From an uncultured Eubacteriaceae bacterium (lineage in GTDB: Bacteria; Bacillota; Clostridia; Eubacteriales; Eubacteriaceae), in the NCBI GenBank assembly GCA_945867155.1, contig CAMBHL010000004.1, forward strand, positions 1 through 64,000: a stretch of DNA of 64,000 nt, read 5' to 3'. This document shows, in pieces, positions 25,602 to 36,068 of the stretch. Made by a program: the position numbers and the translations under genes. The notes below the pieces were generated by a model. The model searched no databases, was not told the origin of the DNA, and worked only from the letters and a program-made list of their open reading frames with translations. Position 1 is the stretch's first letter; the number at the start of each line of letters is the position of its first letter.

Positions 25602-26585
25602 ATGCACATCCCTGATAATTATTTGAGCCCCCAGACCTGCGGCGTCATGGCGGCGGCGATGGTGCCGGTGTGGGCGGTTTCGGTTCACAAAGTCAAAAAA
25701 GAGCTGCCGAAGGACAAGATCCCGGCCATGGGCGTCGCGGCGGCTTTTTCTTTTCTGGCCATGATGTTCAACATTCCCATGCCCGGGGGCACGACTGGCC
25801 ACGCCGTCGGCGGGACTTTGATTGCAGTGATTTTGGGACCTTATGCTGCCTGTCTGTCCATGAGCATCGCCCTGCTGCTTCAGGCGCTGATTTTCGGCGA
25901 CGGGGGCATTCTGTCCTTTGGCGCGAACTGTTTTAACATGGCTTTTGTCTTGCCCTTTGTCGGTTATGGCCTTTACAGAATCCTTCTGAGAAAAAAGACT
26001 AGCGGGCGCCGGGAGTTGATAAGCGCCGGCATCGGCAGCTATGTGGGCATTAACGCCGCGGCTTTCTGTGCGGCAGTCGAATTCGGCATTCAGCCGATGC
26101 TGTTCCGGGATACCTCCGGCAATGCCCTGTATTGTCCCTATGGCCTGAACGTGTCGGTTCCGGTGATGATGCTCGGCCATCTGACGGTGTTTGGGCTGGC
26201 GGAGGTGATTTTCACGGTGGCTGTGCTCGCTTTTGTCCGCAGGACGGCTTTGGAAACAACGGCTGTCAGCACAGACGCGGCGACTCCGCTGCCCCTAAAG
26301 ATATTTTTGATGCTGCTCATCGCCGCCACGCCCCTGGGGCTGCTCGCCGCGGGAACGGCTTGGGGCGAATGGGACAAGGCGGAAATCGCCAAAACCGGCA
26401 TCGGCTACACGCCAAAGGGCATGGCCAAGGGCCTAACCTACCGCGCCCTGATGCCGGACTATTCCCTGAAGGGGCTGCCGGCGGGCTTCGGTTATATTCT
26501 TTCGGCTTTGATCGGCACGGCGCTTTTGATCATCGTCTTTAAACTGCTGTGGCGAAACAAGGGTGAAGATGAGGAACTGCAATGA
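25602..26585 (+). CDS. cbiM: Cobalt/nickel ECF transporter S component CbiM with C-terminal PDGLE/CbiN-like part
   Basis: 327 residues, longer than plain CbiM (about 220-240). The start MHIPD.YLSP is the metal-binding N-terminus, where Met1-His2 coordinates Ni or Co. GGTTGHAVGG and FGANCFNMA are in the core helices. The last ~100 residues hold a large outside loop and one membrane helix (DY....L.AGFGYI...IGTALLI), like NikN/PDGLE, so the auxiliary subunit is fused. Metal choice cannot be read. Its stop overlaps cbiQ (ATGA). Confidence 0.88.
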   Translation: MHIPDNYLSPQTCGVMAAAMVPVWAVSVHKVKKELPKDKIPAMGVAAAFSFLAMMFNIPMPGGTTGHAVGGTLIAVILGPYAACLSMSIALLLQALIFGDGGILSFGANCFNMAFVLPFVGYGLYRILLRKKTSGRRELISAGIGSYVGINAAAFCAAVEFGIQPMLFRDTSGNALYCPYGLNVSVPVMMLGHLTVFGLAEVIFTVAVLAFVRRTALETTAVSTDAATPLPLKIFLMLLIAATPLGLLAAGTAWGEWDKAEIAKTGIGYTPKGMAKGLTYRALMPDYSLKGLPAGFGYILSALIGTALLIIVFKLLWRNKGEDEELQ

Positions 26586-27322
26586 AGTTAAATCTTAAAA
26601 TTTTAAAGATGACCGGGCACTTGTTGAGCCGGGATATGGAAAGACAGCCGGACCGGAACCCCCGGGTCCTGCCGGCGCTGCGGGTGGGGGCCGCAGTTTT
26701 GTGCATTCTGCTGTGCGCCATTTCCCGCAACGCGGTTTTTGTGATCACCATCATTACCGTCGAATTATTCCGTCTGGCGATGCGGCCGCCGGACGACATC
26801 GCCCACGTGCTGAAAGCCCTGATCCTCCCGGTGATCTTTACGTTTCTCATCATGCTGCCGGCTGTTTTTTTCGGCCATCCGAAGACGATGCTCACGGTGA
26901 CCCTGAAAGTTTTGGAATCAGTGATGATCATCGCCGTTTTGAACTGTGTGCTGGACTGGCAGGACGTCACTCAGGCTTTCGGAGTGTCGGAAAATCTTTC
27001 GATGCTGGTTTTGATTTTGGATATGACCATGCGCTTTTTGATGATCCTAGGGGATTACAGCAACCAGCTATTGGAAGCGGTCACCTTGCGAAGCGTGGGA
27101 AAAGACAGCTGGAAGCACGCCAAGGTCGACGGCATTTTAGGGACGACGTTCATGAAGTCCCGGCAGATGGCCGAAGCGACATCGGAAGCAATGGCCTGCC
27201 GCTGTTTTGACGGACGCTACCGCTGCTACGAAAGCCATCGGTTTTCGGGATACGATCTGCTGTATCTGGGTGTTGCCGCGATAATGGTCCTGTTTTTTGT
27301 GAAAACTCAGAAAGGGGTGTAG
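26582..27322 (+). CDS. cbiQ: ECF transporter T component CbiQ
   Basis: 246 residues with about five membrane helices. The conserved coupling motif near the C-terminal part, here EAMACRCFDGRY, corresponds to the A-x-x-x-R-x-x-x-x-R/G helix that contacts the ATPase. Translationally coupled to cbiM by a 4-base overlap and followed 2 bases later by the ATPase gene. Confidence 0.87.
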   Translation: MKLNLKILKMTGHLLSRDMERQPDRNPRVLPALRVGAAVLCILLCAISRNAVFVITIITVELFRLAMRPPDDIAHVLKALILPVIFTFLIMLPAVFFGHPKTMLTVTLKVLESVMIIAVLNCVLDWQDVTQAFGVSENLSMLVLILDMTMRFLMILGDYSNQLLEAVTLRSVGKDSWKHAKVDGILGTTFMKSRQMAEATSEAMACRCFDGRYRCYESHRFSGYDLLYLGVAAIMVLFFVKTQKGV

Positions 27323-27324
27323 AC

Positions 27325-27993
27325 ATGTCAATGATTCGCCTTGAACATCTCAACTATCATTATCATCAGATTCCGGCGCTTTGCGACATCACCTATGATT
27401 TCGAGCAAGGAAAGTGCTACTGCATTCAGGGGCCTAACGGCTGCGGCAAATCCACCCTGTTCAGAATTTTGAACGGCCTGGCTTTTCCAACCTCGGGGAA
27501 GTATCTTTTAGACGGGACGGAAATTACCGAGAAAAAGATGAAGCGTCCGGATTTTGCCAAGGCTTTTCACGGAAAAATCGGCTACGTTTTTCAAAATCCC
27601 GAAGTCCAGCTGTTCTGCAAGACGGTCGAGGACGAGATCGCCTTCGGCCTCTTCCAACTGGGCCTTTCCGAAGAAGAAGTGAGGGCGCGGGTGGAAAAAT
27701 ACTTAAAAATGCTGAACCTGGAGGCTCTGAGAAAGCGCGCGCCCTACCATTTGAGCGGGGGCGAAAAGAAGCGGGTGGCCCTGGGCGCGGTGCTTGCGAT
27801 GGACCCGCCGGTACTCATGTTCGACGAGCCAATGAGCGGCCTCGACGAAGACGGTCAGAAATGGGTGATTTCGTTTATCAAATCCCTGAAGTCGACGGAT
27901 CGGCTGATTCTCATTTCGACTCATTATAGGGAAGTGGCGGATGAACTGGCAGACGTGCGCGTTGTGATGAACAAAGCCCATCAAATCATTTGA
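27325..27993 (+). CDS. cbiO: ECF transporter ATPase CbiO
   Basis: 222 residues. Walker A GPNGCGKST (about 36-44), Q-loop FQNPEVQLF, signature LSGGEKKRVALG, Walker B LMFDEPMSGLD and switch His in STHYRE are intact. It is shorter than the usual ~270-residue ECF ATPase: it ends soon after the H-loop and lacks the C-terminal extension. Completes the cbiMQO operon. Confidence 0.92.
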   Translation: MSMIRLEHLNYHYHQIPALCDITYDFEQGKCYCIQGPNGCGKSTLFRILNGLAFPTSGKYLLDGTEITEKKMKRPDFAKAFHGKIGYVFQNPEVQLFCKTVEDEIAFGLFQLGLSEEEVRARVEKYLKMLNLEALRKRAPYHLSGGEKKRVALGAVLAMDPPVLMFDEPMSGLDEDGQKWVISFIKSLKSTDRLILISTHYREVADELADVRVVMNKAHQII

Positions 27994-28078
27994 CGAACAC
28001 GACATGATTTTAACTTTACGCCGGTCCTCAACCATCGTAAAATAAAATAAATAGATTATTTGTCGGAGGGGGAAAACG

Positions 28079-28711
28079 ATGAAAGTATTGTTAGTCAACG
28101 GCAGCCCGCATCAGCACGGATGCACCGACCGGGCGCTTCAGGAAGTTAAGGGCGCCCTTGAAAAAGAAGGGGTAGAGGCGGATATCTTCTGGCTCGAAAA
28201 TGAACCCATACGTGGCTGCATCGCCTGCAACATGTGCATTAAAAACAAAAAATGCATTTTTGACGATGTGGTGAACAAATTTTCCAACATCGCGAAATTT
28301 TACGACGGCTTCGTCTTCGGTACGCCGACTTATTACGCGTCAGCGTCCGGACAGATCACTGCTTTTATGGACCGGGTCTTCTATTCGAACATGAACGCCG
28401 GCTCCGGCATTTTCGATCACAAGCCGGTGGCGTCTGTGGCGTCGTGCCGCCGGGCCGGGGATGTGGCGGCGCTGGACCAGCTCAACAAATATTACGGCCT
28501 GCTCAATATGTACATCGTGTGTTCGACGTACTGGAACGAAGTCCACGGCTTTACGCCGAAACATGTGGAACAGGATGAAGAAGGACTTCAGACCATGCGC
28601 AATCTGGGCCGGAACATGGCCTGGATTTTAAAGAGCATCGAAGCCGGAAAGAAAGCGGGAGTCAAAATGCCGGAAACCGAAACCGGCCACTACACCCATT
28701 TTATCCGCTGA
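28079..28711 (+). CDS. Iron-sulfur flavoprotein / NADPH-dependent FMN reductase family
   Basis: 210 residues, flavodoxin-like. The N-terminal NGSPHQHGCTD binds the FMN phosphate. GCIACNMCIKNKKC gives a CX2CX2CX5C set, as in iron-sulfur flavoproteins that carry a [4Fe-4S] cluster. GTPTYYASASGQ is the second FMN loop. Likely an electron carrier or reductase; the partner is not known. GGAGGGGG precedes the ATG. Single gene before a bidirectional terminator. Confidence 0.82.
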   Translation: MKVLLVNGSPHQHGCTDRALQEVKGALEKEGVEADIFWLENEPIRGCIACNMCIKNKKCIFDDVVNKFSNIAKFYDGFVFGTPTYYASASGQITAFMDRVFYSNMNAGSGIFDHKPVASVASCRRAGDVAALDQLNKYYGLLNMYIVCSTYWNEVHGFTPKHVEQDEEGLQTMRNLGRNMAWILKSIEAGKKAGVKMPETETGHYTHFIR

Positions 28712-28723
28712 CCTGCATAAAAT

Positions 28724-28760
28724 AAACCCGCTCACGCATAAGCATGAGCGGGTTTATTTG
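28724..28760. terminator. Bidirectional intrinsic terminator
   Basis: AAACCCGCTCACGC / GCATGAGCGGGTTT with flanking A and T tracts. Confidence 0.85.
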
Positions 28761-28774
28761 TACTCGGTCTGGTC

Positions 28775-29611
28775 TTAGTCGATGGTCTTGATGACGTCGT
28801 CGATCTTCGAGTTGGTCATGTCTTCGCCAAACCATTTCTTGGTCAGTTTGCCGTAAGTGCCGTCTTTCTTCATATCTTTAATGGCCTTGTTGATCTTGTC
28901 GCGCAAGGCAGTGTCCTGTTTGCGGCAGACAACCGCGATCGGTTCGTTGGACAGAATATCAGAGCTGATCTTGTACACGTCCGGTTTTTTGGAGGTGTAG
29001 AACTGGGCGACCGGTTTGTCCGTCATGATGTAATCGATCTGGCCGCTTTGGAGGGCGGTGAAGGCGTCGATCATGGAATCGAATTCCTTCAGAGTCATGG
29101 TGTTGCCCTTTTTCTTCATGGCTTTTGCTGCGTAGTCTGCAGTGGTTTCCAGCTGGACGCCGACTTTCTGGCCGTTGAGCTGATCGGCCTTTGTCGCCTG
29201 GGTGCCGTTGGTTCTGGACACGATGACGATCCCGTTGCCGAGGTAGGAATCACTCATGGCGAAGGATTTCTGACGTTTGGACGTGTTGCTGACGCCGGCG
29301 ATGATGCAGTCATACTGACCGGAATTCAGACCGTTGAAGATGCCGTCGAAGCTGGTGTCTTTCCAGGACGCTTTGATCTTCTTGTTCTTGGTGCTCAGTT
29401 CCTTGGCGATGGCATTGCCGAAGTCGATATCGAAACCGACGAGCTTGTCGTTTTTGTCTTTGTATTCCATTGGGGTATATTCGGCGTTGGTTCCGATTTT
29501 CAGCACCCCGTCTGCCAGCGGATCTGATTTTTTGCTGCCGCATCCTGCAGCCAGTCCCACGACACTGACGAGGGTCAGCGCCAAAACTAAGGCCATAACT
29601 TTCTTTTTCAT
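28775..29611 (-). CDS. Amino-acid ABC transporter substrate-binding lipoprotein
   Basis: 278 residues. Signal peptide with lipobox LAAGC (Cys about residue 24), then an SBP_bac_3 domain: LKIGTNAEYTPMEY, GFDIDFGNAIAKEL, FDGIFNGLNSGQYD and GVSNTSKRQKSF motifs bind the amino-acid backbone. The ligand is not predictable. No permease or ATPase gene is next to it, so it must work with components encoded elsewhere. GGAG lies upstream of the chosen ATG; a longer frame would place the signal peptide inside. Confidence 0.9.
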   Translation of the reverse strand: MKKKVMALVLALTLVSVVGLAAGCGSKKSDPLADGVLKIGTNAEYTPMEYKDKNDKLVGFDIDFGNAIAKELSTKNKKIKASWKDTSFDGIFNGLNSGQYDCIIAGVSNTSKRQKSFAMSDSYLGNGIVIVSRTNGTQATKADQLNGQKVGVQLETTADYAAKAMKKKGNTMTLKEFDSMIDAFTALQSGQIDYIMTDKPVAQFYTSKKPDVYKISSDILSNEPIAVVCRKQDTALRDKINKAIKDMKKDGTYGKLTKKWFGEDMTNSKIDDVIKTID

Positions 29612-29656
29612 CTGTTCATAAATCTCCTTCCTTAAGGAATTATTTAATCTATTTAT

Positions 29657-29684
29657 ATTATACGGCAAGATTCAATAAAATCAA
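29657..29684 (-). promoter_or_regulatory. Promoter of the binding lipoprotein gene
   Basis: Minus strand -35 TTGATT (29679-29684), 16-base spacer, -10 TATAAT (29657-29662). Confidence 0.65.
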
Positions 29685-29740
29685 GGTAAAATTAATAAAC
29701 TCCCAAATTTTTGGATAAAAATACAACTGGAAGGCATAAT

Positions 29741-30904
29741 ATGAAAGATTATCTCGAAATTTACGTTCACATTCCCTTCTGCCAGTCGAAATGCCGGTAC
29801 TGCGATTTTTTGTCCTGGCCTGAAAAAAATCAAGATACGGTAGCCCAGTATTTCAAGGCGCTGTGCCGGGAGATCGCGGCTTTTGACGTGCCAGGGGAAA
29901 AACCGGTGGGCACGGTTTATTTCGGCGGCGGGACACCGTCCTGCGTCGATCCCGTCTGGATCAAAAAAACCGTGTCAGCTCTTGAACAAAGATTCGGATT
30001 TGATTTTAAATCAGAGCAAATTGAAAAGACCCTTGAAGTGAACCCAAAAACGGTGGACGAAGCCCAGCTGAAGGCTTACCGGGAGCTGGGGTTTAATCGG
30101 CTGTCTGTGGGGATTCAGAGTTTAAACGACAGGCTCTTAAAAAAACTCGGCCGCCTGCACAGCGCAGAAGAGGCTCTGGCCGTTCTCGACATGGCAGCGG
30201 CGGCTGGTTTTGACAATATTTCAGTGGATCTGATGTCCGGCCTTCCGGGGCAGACCCCCGCAGATCTTGACAAAGCCGTGAAGCGCCTGGCCATCTATCC
30301 TCATGTGCGCCATATTTCGTGCTATAGTTTGATCGTCGAGCCGGGAACCGTCTTCGACAAATGGCAGCGGGAAGGCCGCCTTGAACTGCCGCCGGAAGAT
30401 CTCGAGCGGGAGATGTACCATCATCTGTGCCGGAAACTCAAGAGCCGGGGCTTTCACCAGTATGAGATCTCCAATTTTGCCCGGCTGGGATATGAAAGCC
30501 GTCACAATTCCGGATATTGGGACCTGACGCCTTACGCGGGCTTTGGCCTCGGAGCGGCCTCTCTGTTCCAAAAGGGGCCCGCAGACCAGGACGGCGCCTT
30601 TTTCAGAAGGGAAAACACGCGGAATTTGAAGATCTATCTCGATGAACCGGCCCAGTCTTTTGAGGGTCACGACTTATCGAAAAGCGAAGCTGAAGGGGAT
30701 TTCATGTTTTTAGGCCTGAGGACTGCCGACGGCGTATCCGACGAAGATTTTGATCAGCTTTTCGGCGAGTCTTTTCAAGACTGCTACCAAAAAGAAATCT
30801 CTACCTTAATAAAAGAAAAATTGATTCAAAAAGACGGCTCCCGCATTTTCCTGACCCGGAAGGGACTGGATCTGGCGAACCAGGTGTTCATGGCCTTTGT
30901 GTAA
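29741..30904 (+). CDS. hemW: Radical SAM heme chaperone HemW
   Basis: 387 residues. The radical SAM cluster motif CQSKCRYC (about 14-21) with the following DFLSW matches HemW rather than HemN. GGGTPS binds SAM, and the C-terminal HemN domain is complete. Older annotation calls it oxygen-independent coproporphyrinogen oxidase; the CxxxCxxC without a further cysteine favours the heme-chaperone role. It lies directly upstream of hrcA, the common Firmicutes order. GGAAGGC precedes the ATG. Confidence 0.92.
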   Translation: MKDYLEIYVHIPFCQSKCRYCDFLSWPEKNQDTVAQYFKALCREIAAFDVPGEKPVGTVYFGGGTPSCVDPVWIKKTVSALEQRFGFDFKSEQIEKTLEVNPKTVDEAQLKAYRELGFNRLSVGIQSLNDRLLKKLGRLHSAEEALAVLDMAAAAGFDNISVDLMSGLPGQTPADLDKAVKRLAIYPHVRHISCYSLIVEPGTVFDKWQREGRLELPPEDLEREMYHHLCRKLKSRGFHQYEISNFARLGYESRHNSGYWDLTPYAGFGLGAASLFQKGPADQDGAFFRRENTRNLKIYLDEPAQSFEGHDLSKSEAEGDFMFLGLRTADGVSDEDFDQLFGESFQDCYQKEISTLIKEKLIQKDGSRIFLTRKGLDLANQVFMAFV

Positions 30905-30962
30905 AAACAGCTTAAATCCAACTGAAAATTTTCAAAAAGTGAAAATTGAGTCTGAAATGGCA

Positions 30963-30991
30963 TTGACAATTTAAAAAGTCGGTGCTATATT
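30963..30991 (+). promoter_or_regulatory. Heat-shock operon promoter
   Basis: -35 TTGACA (30963-30968), exact 17-base spacer, -10 TATATT (30986-30991). The CIRCE operator begins 12 bases later. Confidence 0.85.
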
Positions 30992-31003
30992 ATAGTCAAG
31001 ATG

Positions 31004-31030
31004 TTAGCACTCAAATAGTAAGAGTGCTAA
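31004..31030 (+). promoter_or_regulatory. CIRCE operator (HrcA binding site)
   Basis: Perfect TTAGCACTC-N9-GAGTGCTAA, placed at the transcription start of hrcA. HrcA bound here represses the whole operon until heat shock. Confidence 0.97.
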
Positions 31031-31041
31031 TAAATAAGGTG

Positions 31042-32091
31042 GTGAGTATCATAAAACCGAGAAAGAAAAAAATTCTAGAAGCCGTTATTAGAGATTATAT
31101 CAACACGGCAGAACCGGTCGGTTCCAGAACATTGTCCAGACGGTACGATTTGGGCGTGAGTCCGGCGACGATTCGGAATGAAATGTCTGATCTGGAAGAA
31201 ATGGGTTATTTGATGCAGCCACACACCTCTTCGGGCAGGATTCCGACACAGAAAGCCTACCGCTATTATGTGGACGAAATCATGCAGATCAAGAAACTGG
31301 CTGAAACCATGCGGCGGGACATTCACAAAGGTTATCTCCAGGCCGGGCAGGAAATCGAATCGGCCGTGAGTCATACCGCCAATGTATTGTCGACTTTGAC
31401 CAACTACACGGCGGTCGTCTTGGCACCGCGGGTTTCCCGGTTTAACTGCAAGCATTTGCAGATCATTCCGCTGATCCGAAACCGTGTGCTCGTCGTCATG
31501 GTGACCATCGAAGGGATCGCAAAGAACATCGAAGTCAACCTCTCTGCAGAAGTGGACGACGCGATGGCCCTGAAGATGTCGAACGTTCTCAACAGCATTT
31601 TAAAAGATGTGGCTTTTCAGAATTTCGGCACCGATCTCATCGACTCCATCAGCGAGCTCACGCCGGTTGAAAAACAGCTCCTCGACGAGCTGGTGCCGAC
31701 GATTCGGGATGCCCTGCTTGAATCCGAAACCGATGTGACAGCGAGCGGCTTTAAGAACCTGCTGAACTATCCGGAATTCAACAGTGTCGACAAGATCAAG
31801 AATCTGGTCGACGTCGTAGAAGCCAAACCGCTCCTCGCAAAGGTGATGATAGACGGTGCAGAAAAAGACGAACACAACAACCGTGTCATTCACGTTTCCA
31901 TTGGGGATGAAAATGACAACCAGCATCTCAAAGAGTTTTCGATTATCACATCGACTTATGAACGAGAGGGTTTGCCCGTGGGCGCATTTGGTGTCATCGG
32001 GCCGACGCGGATGAATTATTCGCAGGTGTCTTCCATTCTCGATGCGATTCGAGAGGAATTGAATGCCAATATCATGAAGCTGCTCAAATAG
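31042..32091 (+). CDS. hrcA: Heat-inducible transcription repressor HrcA
   Basis: About 349 residues. N-terminal winged helix: ILEAVIRDYINTAEPVGSRTL, then SPATIRNEMSDLEEMGYL, and the IPTQKAYRYYVD segment. A GAF-like dimer domain follows. The start is unusual: the frame after CIRCE has no ATG. GTG codons at 31039 and 31042 are themselves part of the Shine-Dalgarno sequence AAGGTGGTGA (31036-31045), whose normal spacing would point to ATC 31048 or ATA 31051. GTG 31042 is given as a conservative choice. Confidence 0.93.
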   Translation: MSIIKPRKKKILEAVIRDYINTAEPVGSRTLSRRYDLGVSPATIRNEMSDLEEMGYLMQPHTSSGRIPTQKAYRYYVDEIMQIKKLAETMRRDIHKGYLQAGQEIESAVSHTANVLSTLTNYTAVVLAPRVSRFNCKHLQIIPLIRNRVLVVMVTIEGIAKNIEVNLSAEVDDAMALKMSNVLNSILKDVAFQNFGTDLIDSISELTPVEKQLLDELVPTIRDALLESETDVTASGFKNLLNYPEFNSVDKIKNLVDVVEAKPLLAKVMIDGAEKDEHNNRVIHVSIGDENDNQHLKEFSIITSTYEREGLPVGAFGVIGPTRMNYSQVSSILDAIREELNANIMKLLK

Positions 32092-32125
32092 CAGCAGTGC
32101 ATTAAATTTGAAAAAAGGTGGGAAA

Positions 32126-32716
32126 ATGGCGGAAGAAGAAAAGAAACAGCAAACGGCTGCTGAAGAAGAAAAGCAGCAGGAAAAGCAGAGCCCTGAAAAA
32201 GAAGAAGCGTCATCGGAAGTGAAAGAAACGCAGCAGGAAGCGCCTGAAAAAGAAGAAAAAGCAACCGAAAAAGAATCGAAAGAAGACGCGAAAACGGCGG
32301 CGCTGATGGATCAGATGATGCGTCTCCAGGCGGATTTTGCCAACTATAAAAAGCGGACCAGCCGCGAAAAAGCGGAAATCGCCGCTTATACTACAGAAGG
32401 ACTTCTGAAAAAGCTCCTTCCGATCATCGACAACCTGGAAAGAGCTTTAGCGGCCACCGAAAATGAAGACGGCAGCAAAGAGCTTGCCACCGGGATCAAG
32501 ATGGTCTACAAGGAACTCATGAAGACCCTTCAGGACGAAGGCCTCAAGGAAATCGAAGCCGAAGGCAAGCCCTTCGATCCGAAATACCATCACGGCGTCG
32601 CCATTGGAAATGAAGCTGATGTGGACGATCAGGTTATTCTGGACGTTTTCCAAAAGGGCTACATGTACAAAGACAAGGTGATTCGGGCGGCAATGGTCCG
32701 GATCAATCAAAAATAA
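32126..32716 (+). CDS. grpE: Nucleotide exchange factor GrpE
   Basis: 196 residues. The first ~65 residues are a very acidic, Glu/Lys/Gln-rich disordered tail. Then comes the long dimer helix (MRLQADFANYKKR) and the C-terminal beta-wing (GV...VDDQVILDVFQKGY..KDKVIRAAMV). Releases ADP from DnaK. AAGGTGGG precedes the ATG at 32126; an upstream in-frame TTG has no ribosome site. Confidence 0.95.
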   Translation: MAEEEKKQQTAAEEEKQQEKQSPEKEEASSEVKETQQEAPEKEEKATEKESKEDAKTAALMDQMMRLQADFANYKKRTSREKAEIAAYTTEGLLKKLLPIIDNLERALAATENEDGSKELATGIKMVYKELMKTLQDEGLKEIEAEGKPFDPKYHHGVAIGNEADVDDQVILDVFQKGYMYKDKVIRAAMVRINQK

Positions 32717-32762
32717 ATCGGAATTAGAATTATAAGAATAAAGAAACTCGGGAGGAAGAGTT

Positions 32763-34628
<1,866 letters not shown>

Positions 34629-34654
34629 TCTGCAAATAAATCAATAATCAGAAT

Positions 34655-34682
34655 GGCAGCTTTTCTGAAGCTGCCTTTCTTT
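34655..34682 (+). terminator. Hairpin terminator between dnaK and dnaJ
   Basis: GGCAGCTT-TTCTG-AAGCTGCC followed by TTTCTTT. It would lower readthrough into dnaJ. Confidence 0.7.
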
Positions 34683-34708
34683 ACATAGAAAAGCATAGGA
34701 AAACATGA

Positions 34709-34714
34709 TATAAT
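34709..34714 (+). promoter_or_regulatory. -10 element for dnaJ
   Basis: TATAAT 27 bases before the dnaJ start and after the dnaK terminator; no good -35 at the right distance. Confidence 0.35.
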
Positions 34715-34740
34715 GCTGTGCGATAAAGAGGTGGTTATCA

Positions 34741-35895
34741 ATGAGTGAAGAAAAGCGCGATTACTACGAAGTGCTGGGCGTGGATAAAAACGCCAGCGCG
34801 GATGAAATCAAAAAAGCTTATCGCAAACTGGCGATGAAGTATCATCCTGACCGTAATCCTGGAAATAAAGAAGCCGAAGAAAAATTCAAGGAAATCAACG
34901 AAGCCTACGAAGTTTTAAGCGATGAAGACAAGCGCCGCAATTACGACCAGTTCGGCCATGCCGGCGTCGACGGACAGGGCTTTGGCGGCTTTGGCGGCGG
35001 TTCCGGCTTCGGCGGATTCGACGACATCTTCTCCGATCTCTTCGGCGGCAGTTTCGGCGGATTCGGCGGCTTCGGCGGCGGCAGCGCCTCAGGCGGACAG
35101 CGCAGCCGGCCGACCCGGGGCGCCGACCTCCGGATCAATCTGCGGCTGTCTTTTAAAGACGCGATCTTCGGCACTGAAAAGAAAATCAAGATCAAACGGA
35201 AAGAAACCTGTACCGTCTGCGGCGGGACCGGCGCCCAGAAAGGTTCTCACCCGAGAACCTGCGACAAATGCGGCGGCAGCGGTCAGGTAACCATGCGGCG
35301 CCAGACAGCCTTTGGCATGATGGCCCAGACAGTGGTCTGCGACAAGTGCCACGGGGAAGGCCAGATTATCGACAATCCGTGTACCCACTGCCACGGCTCC
35401 GGTCTTGAAGAAAAAGAACGGACCATTAAGATCACGATTCCGGCCGGCGTCGACAACGATTCCGTGCTGCCCCTGAGAGGTCAGGGCAATGCGGGCACCA
35501 ACGGCGGCGCCAGCGGCGACATTCTCGTGTACATCAACGTGGAAGCGGACCCGATCTTTAAGCGAAGAGGCGACGACATTTACATCGAACTGCCGATTTC
35601 CTTTATGCAGGCGGCTTTGGGCGACACCATCGAAGTGCCGACGGTCGACGGCAAAGTGAAGATGAAAATTCCAGAAGGGACCCAGACCGGCAAGGAATTT
35701 AGAATGCGCGGCAAGGGCGTGAAAAACGTCAACGGCTACGGCCGGGGCGACCAGTACGTGAGCATCCGGGTGGAAACGCCCCAGAAACTGACCCGGAAAC
35801 AGAAAGACCTGATGCGCAAATTCGGCGAATCTCTGACCAAGAAGAATCATCAGAAGGGTGCGTCCTTCTGGGACAGAGTGCGCGGCGCACTGTAA
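34741..35895 (+). CDS. dnaJ: Chaperone protein DnaJ (Hsp40)
   Basis: 384 residues, class I DnaJ. J domain at 1-70 with the HPD triplet (KYHPDRNPG), a Gly/Phe-rich stretch (about 80-120), and four zinc-finger repeats ([32 protein letters not shown]). A C-terminal beta domain ends the protein. It stimulates DnaK ATPase. AAAGAGGTGG precedes the ATG. Confidence 0.98.
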   Translation: MSEEKRDYYEVLGVDKNASADEIKKAYRKLAMKYHPDRNPGNKEAEEKFKEINEAYEVLSDEDKRRNYDQFGHAGVDGQGFGGFGGGSGFGGFDDIFSDLFGGSFGGFGGFGGGSASGGQRSRPTRGADLRINLRLSFKDAIFGTEKKIKIKRKETCTVCGGTGAQKGSHPRTCDKCGGSGQVTMRRQTAFGMMAQTVVCDKCHGEGQIIDNPCTHCHGSGLEEKERTIKITIPAGVDNDSVLPLRGQGNAGTNGGASGDILVYINVEADPIFKRRGDDIYIELPISFMQAALGDTIEVPTVDGKVKMKIPEGTQTGKEFRMRGKGVKNVNGYGRGDQYVSIRVETPQKLTRKQKDLMRKFGESLTKKNHQKGASFWDRVRGAL

Positions 35896-35901
35896 TTCCC
35901 A

Positions 35902-35933
35902 AAAGAATACCAGCGATGGTATTCTTTTTTTTA
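35902..35933 (+). terminator. Intrinsic terminator after dnaJ
   Basis: AAAGAATACCA-gcga-TGGTATTCTTT with a T run. Confidence 0.85.
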
Positions 35934-35977
35934 TATGAAATTAATAAAACCTTTTCATCCAAAATGCCCTGAGATCA

Positions 35978-36006
35978 TTGACGGTTCAAAGCCATTTTGC
36001 TACAAT
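35978..36006 (+). promoter_or_regulatory. Promoter of the pgi-glk-pfkA operon
   Basis: -35 TTGACG (35978-35983), 17-base spacer, -10 TACAAT (36001-36006). Confidence 0.75.
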
Positions 36007-36068
36007 AATATTATCAACAAGTATATGCTAATAACGAAACAATGCGAGAGATTAAAGGAGTGAATATT

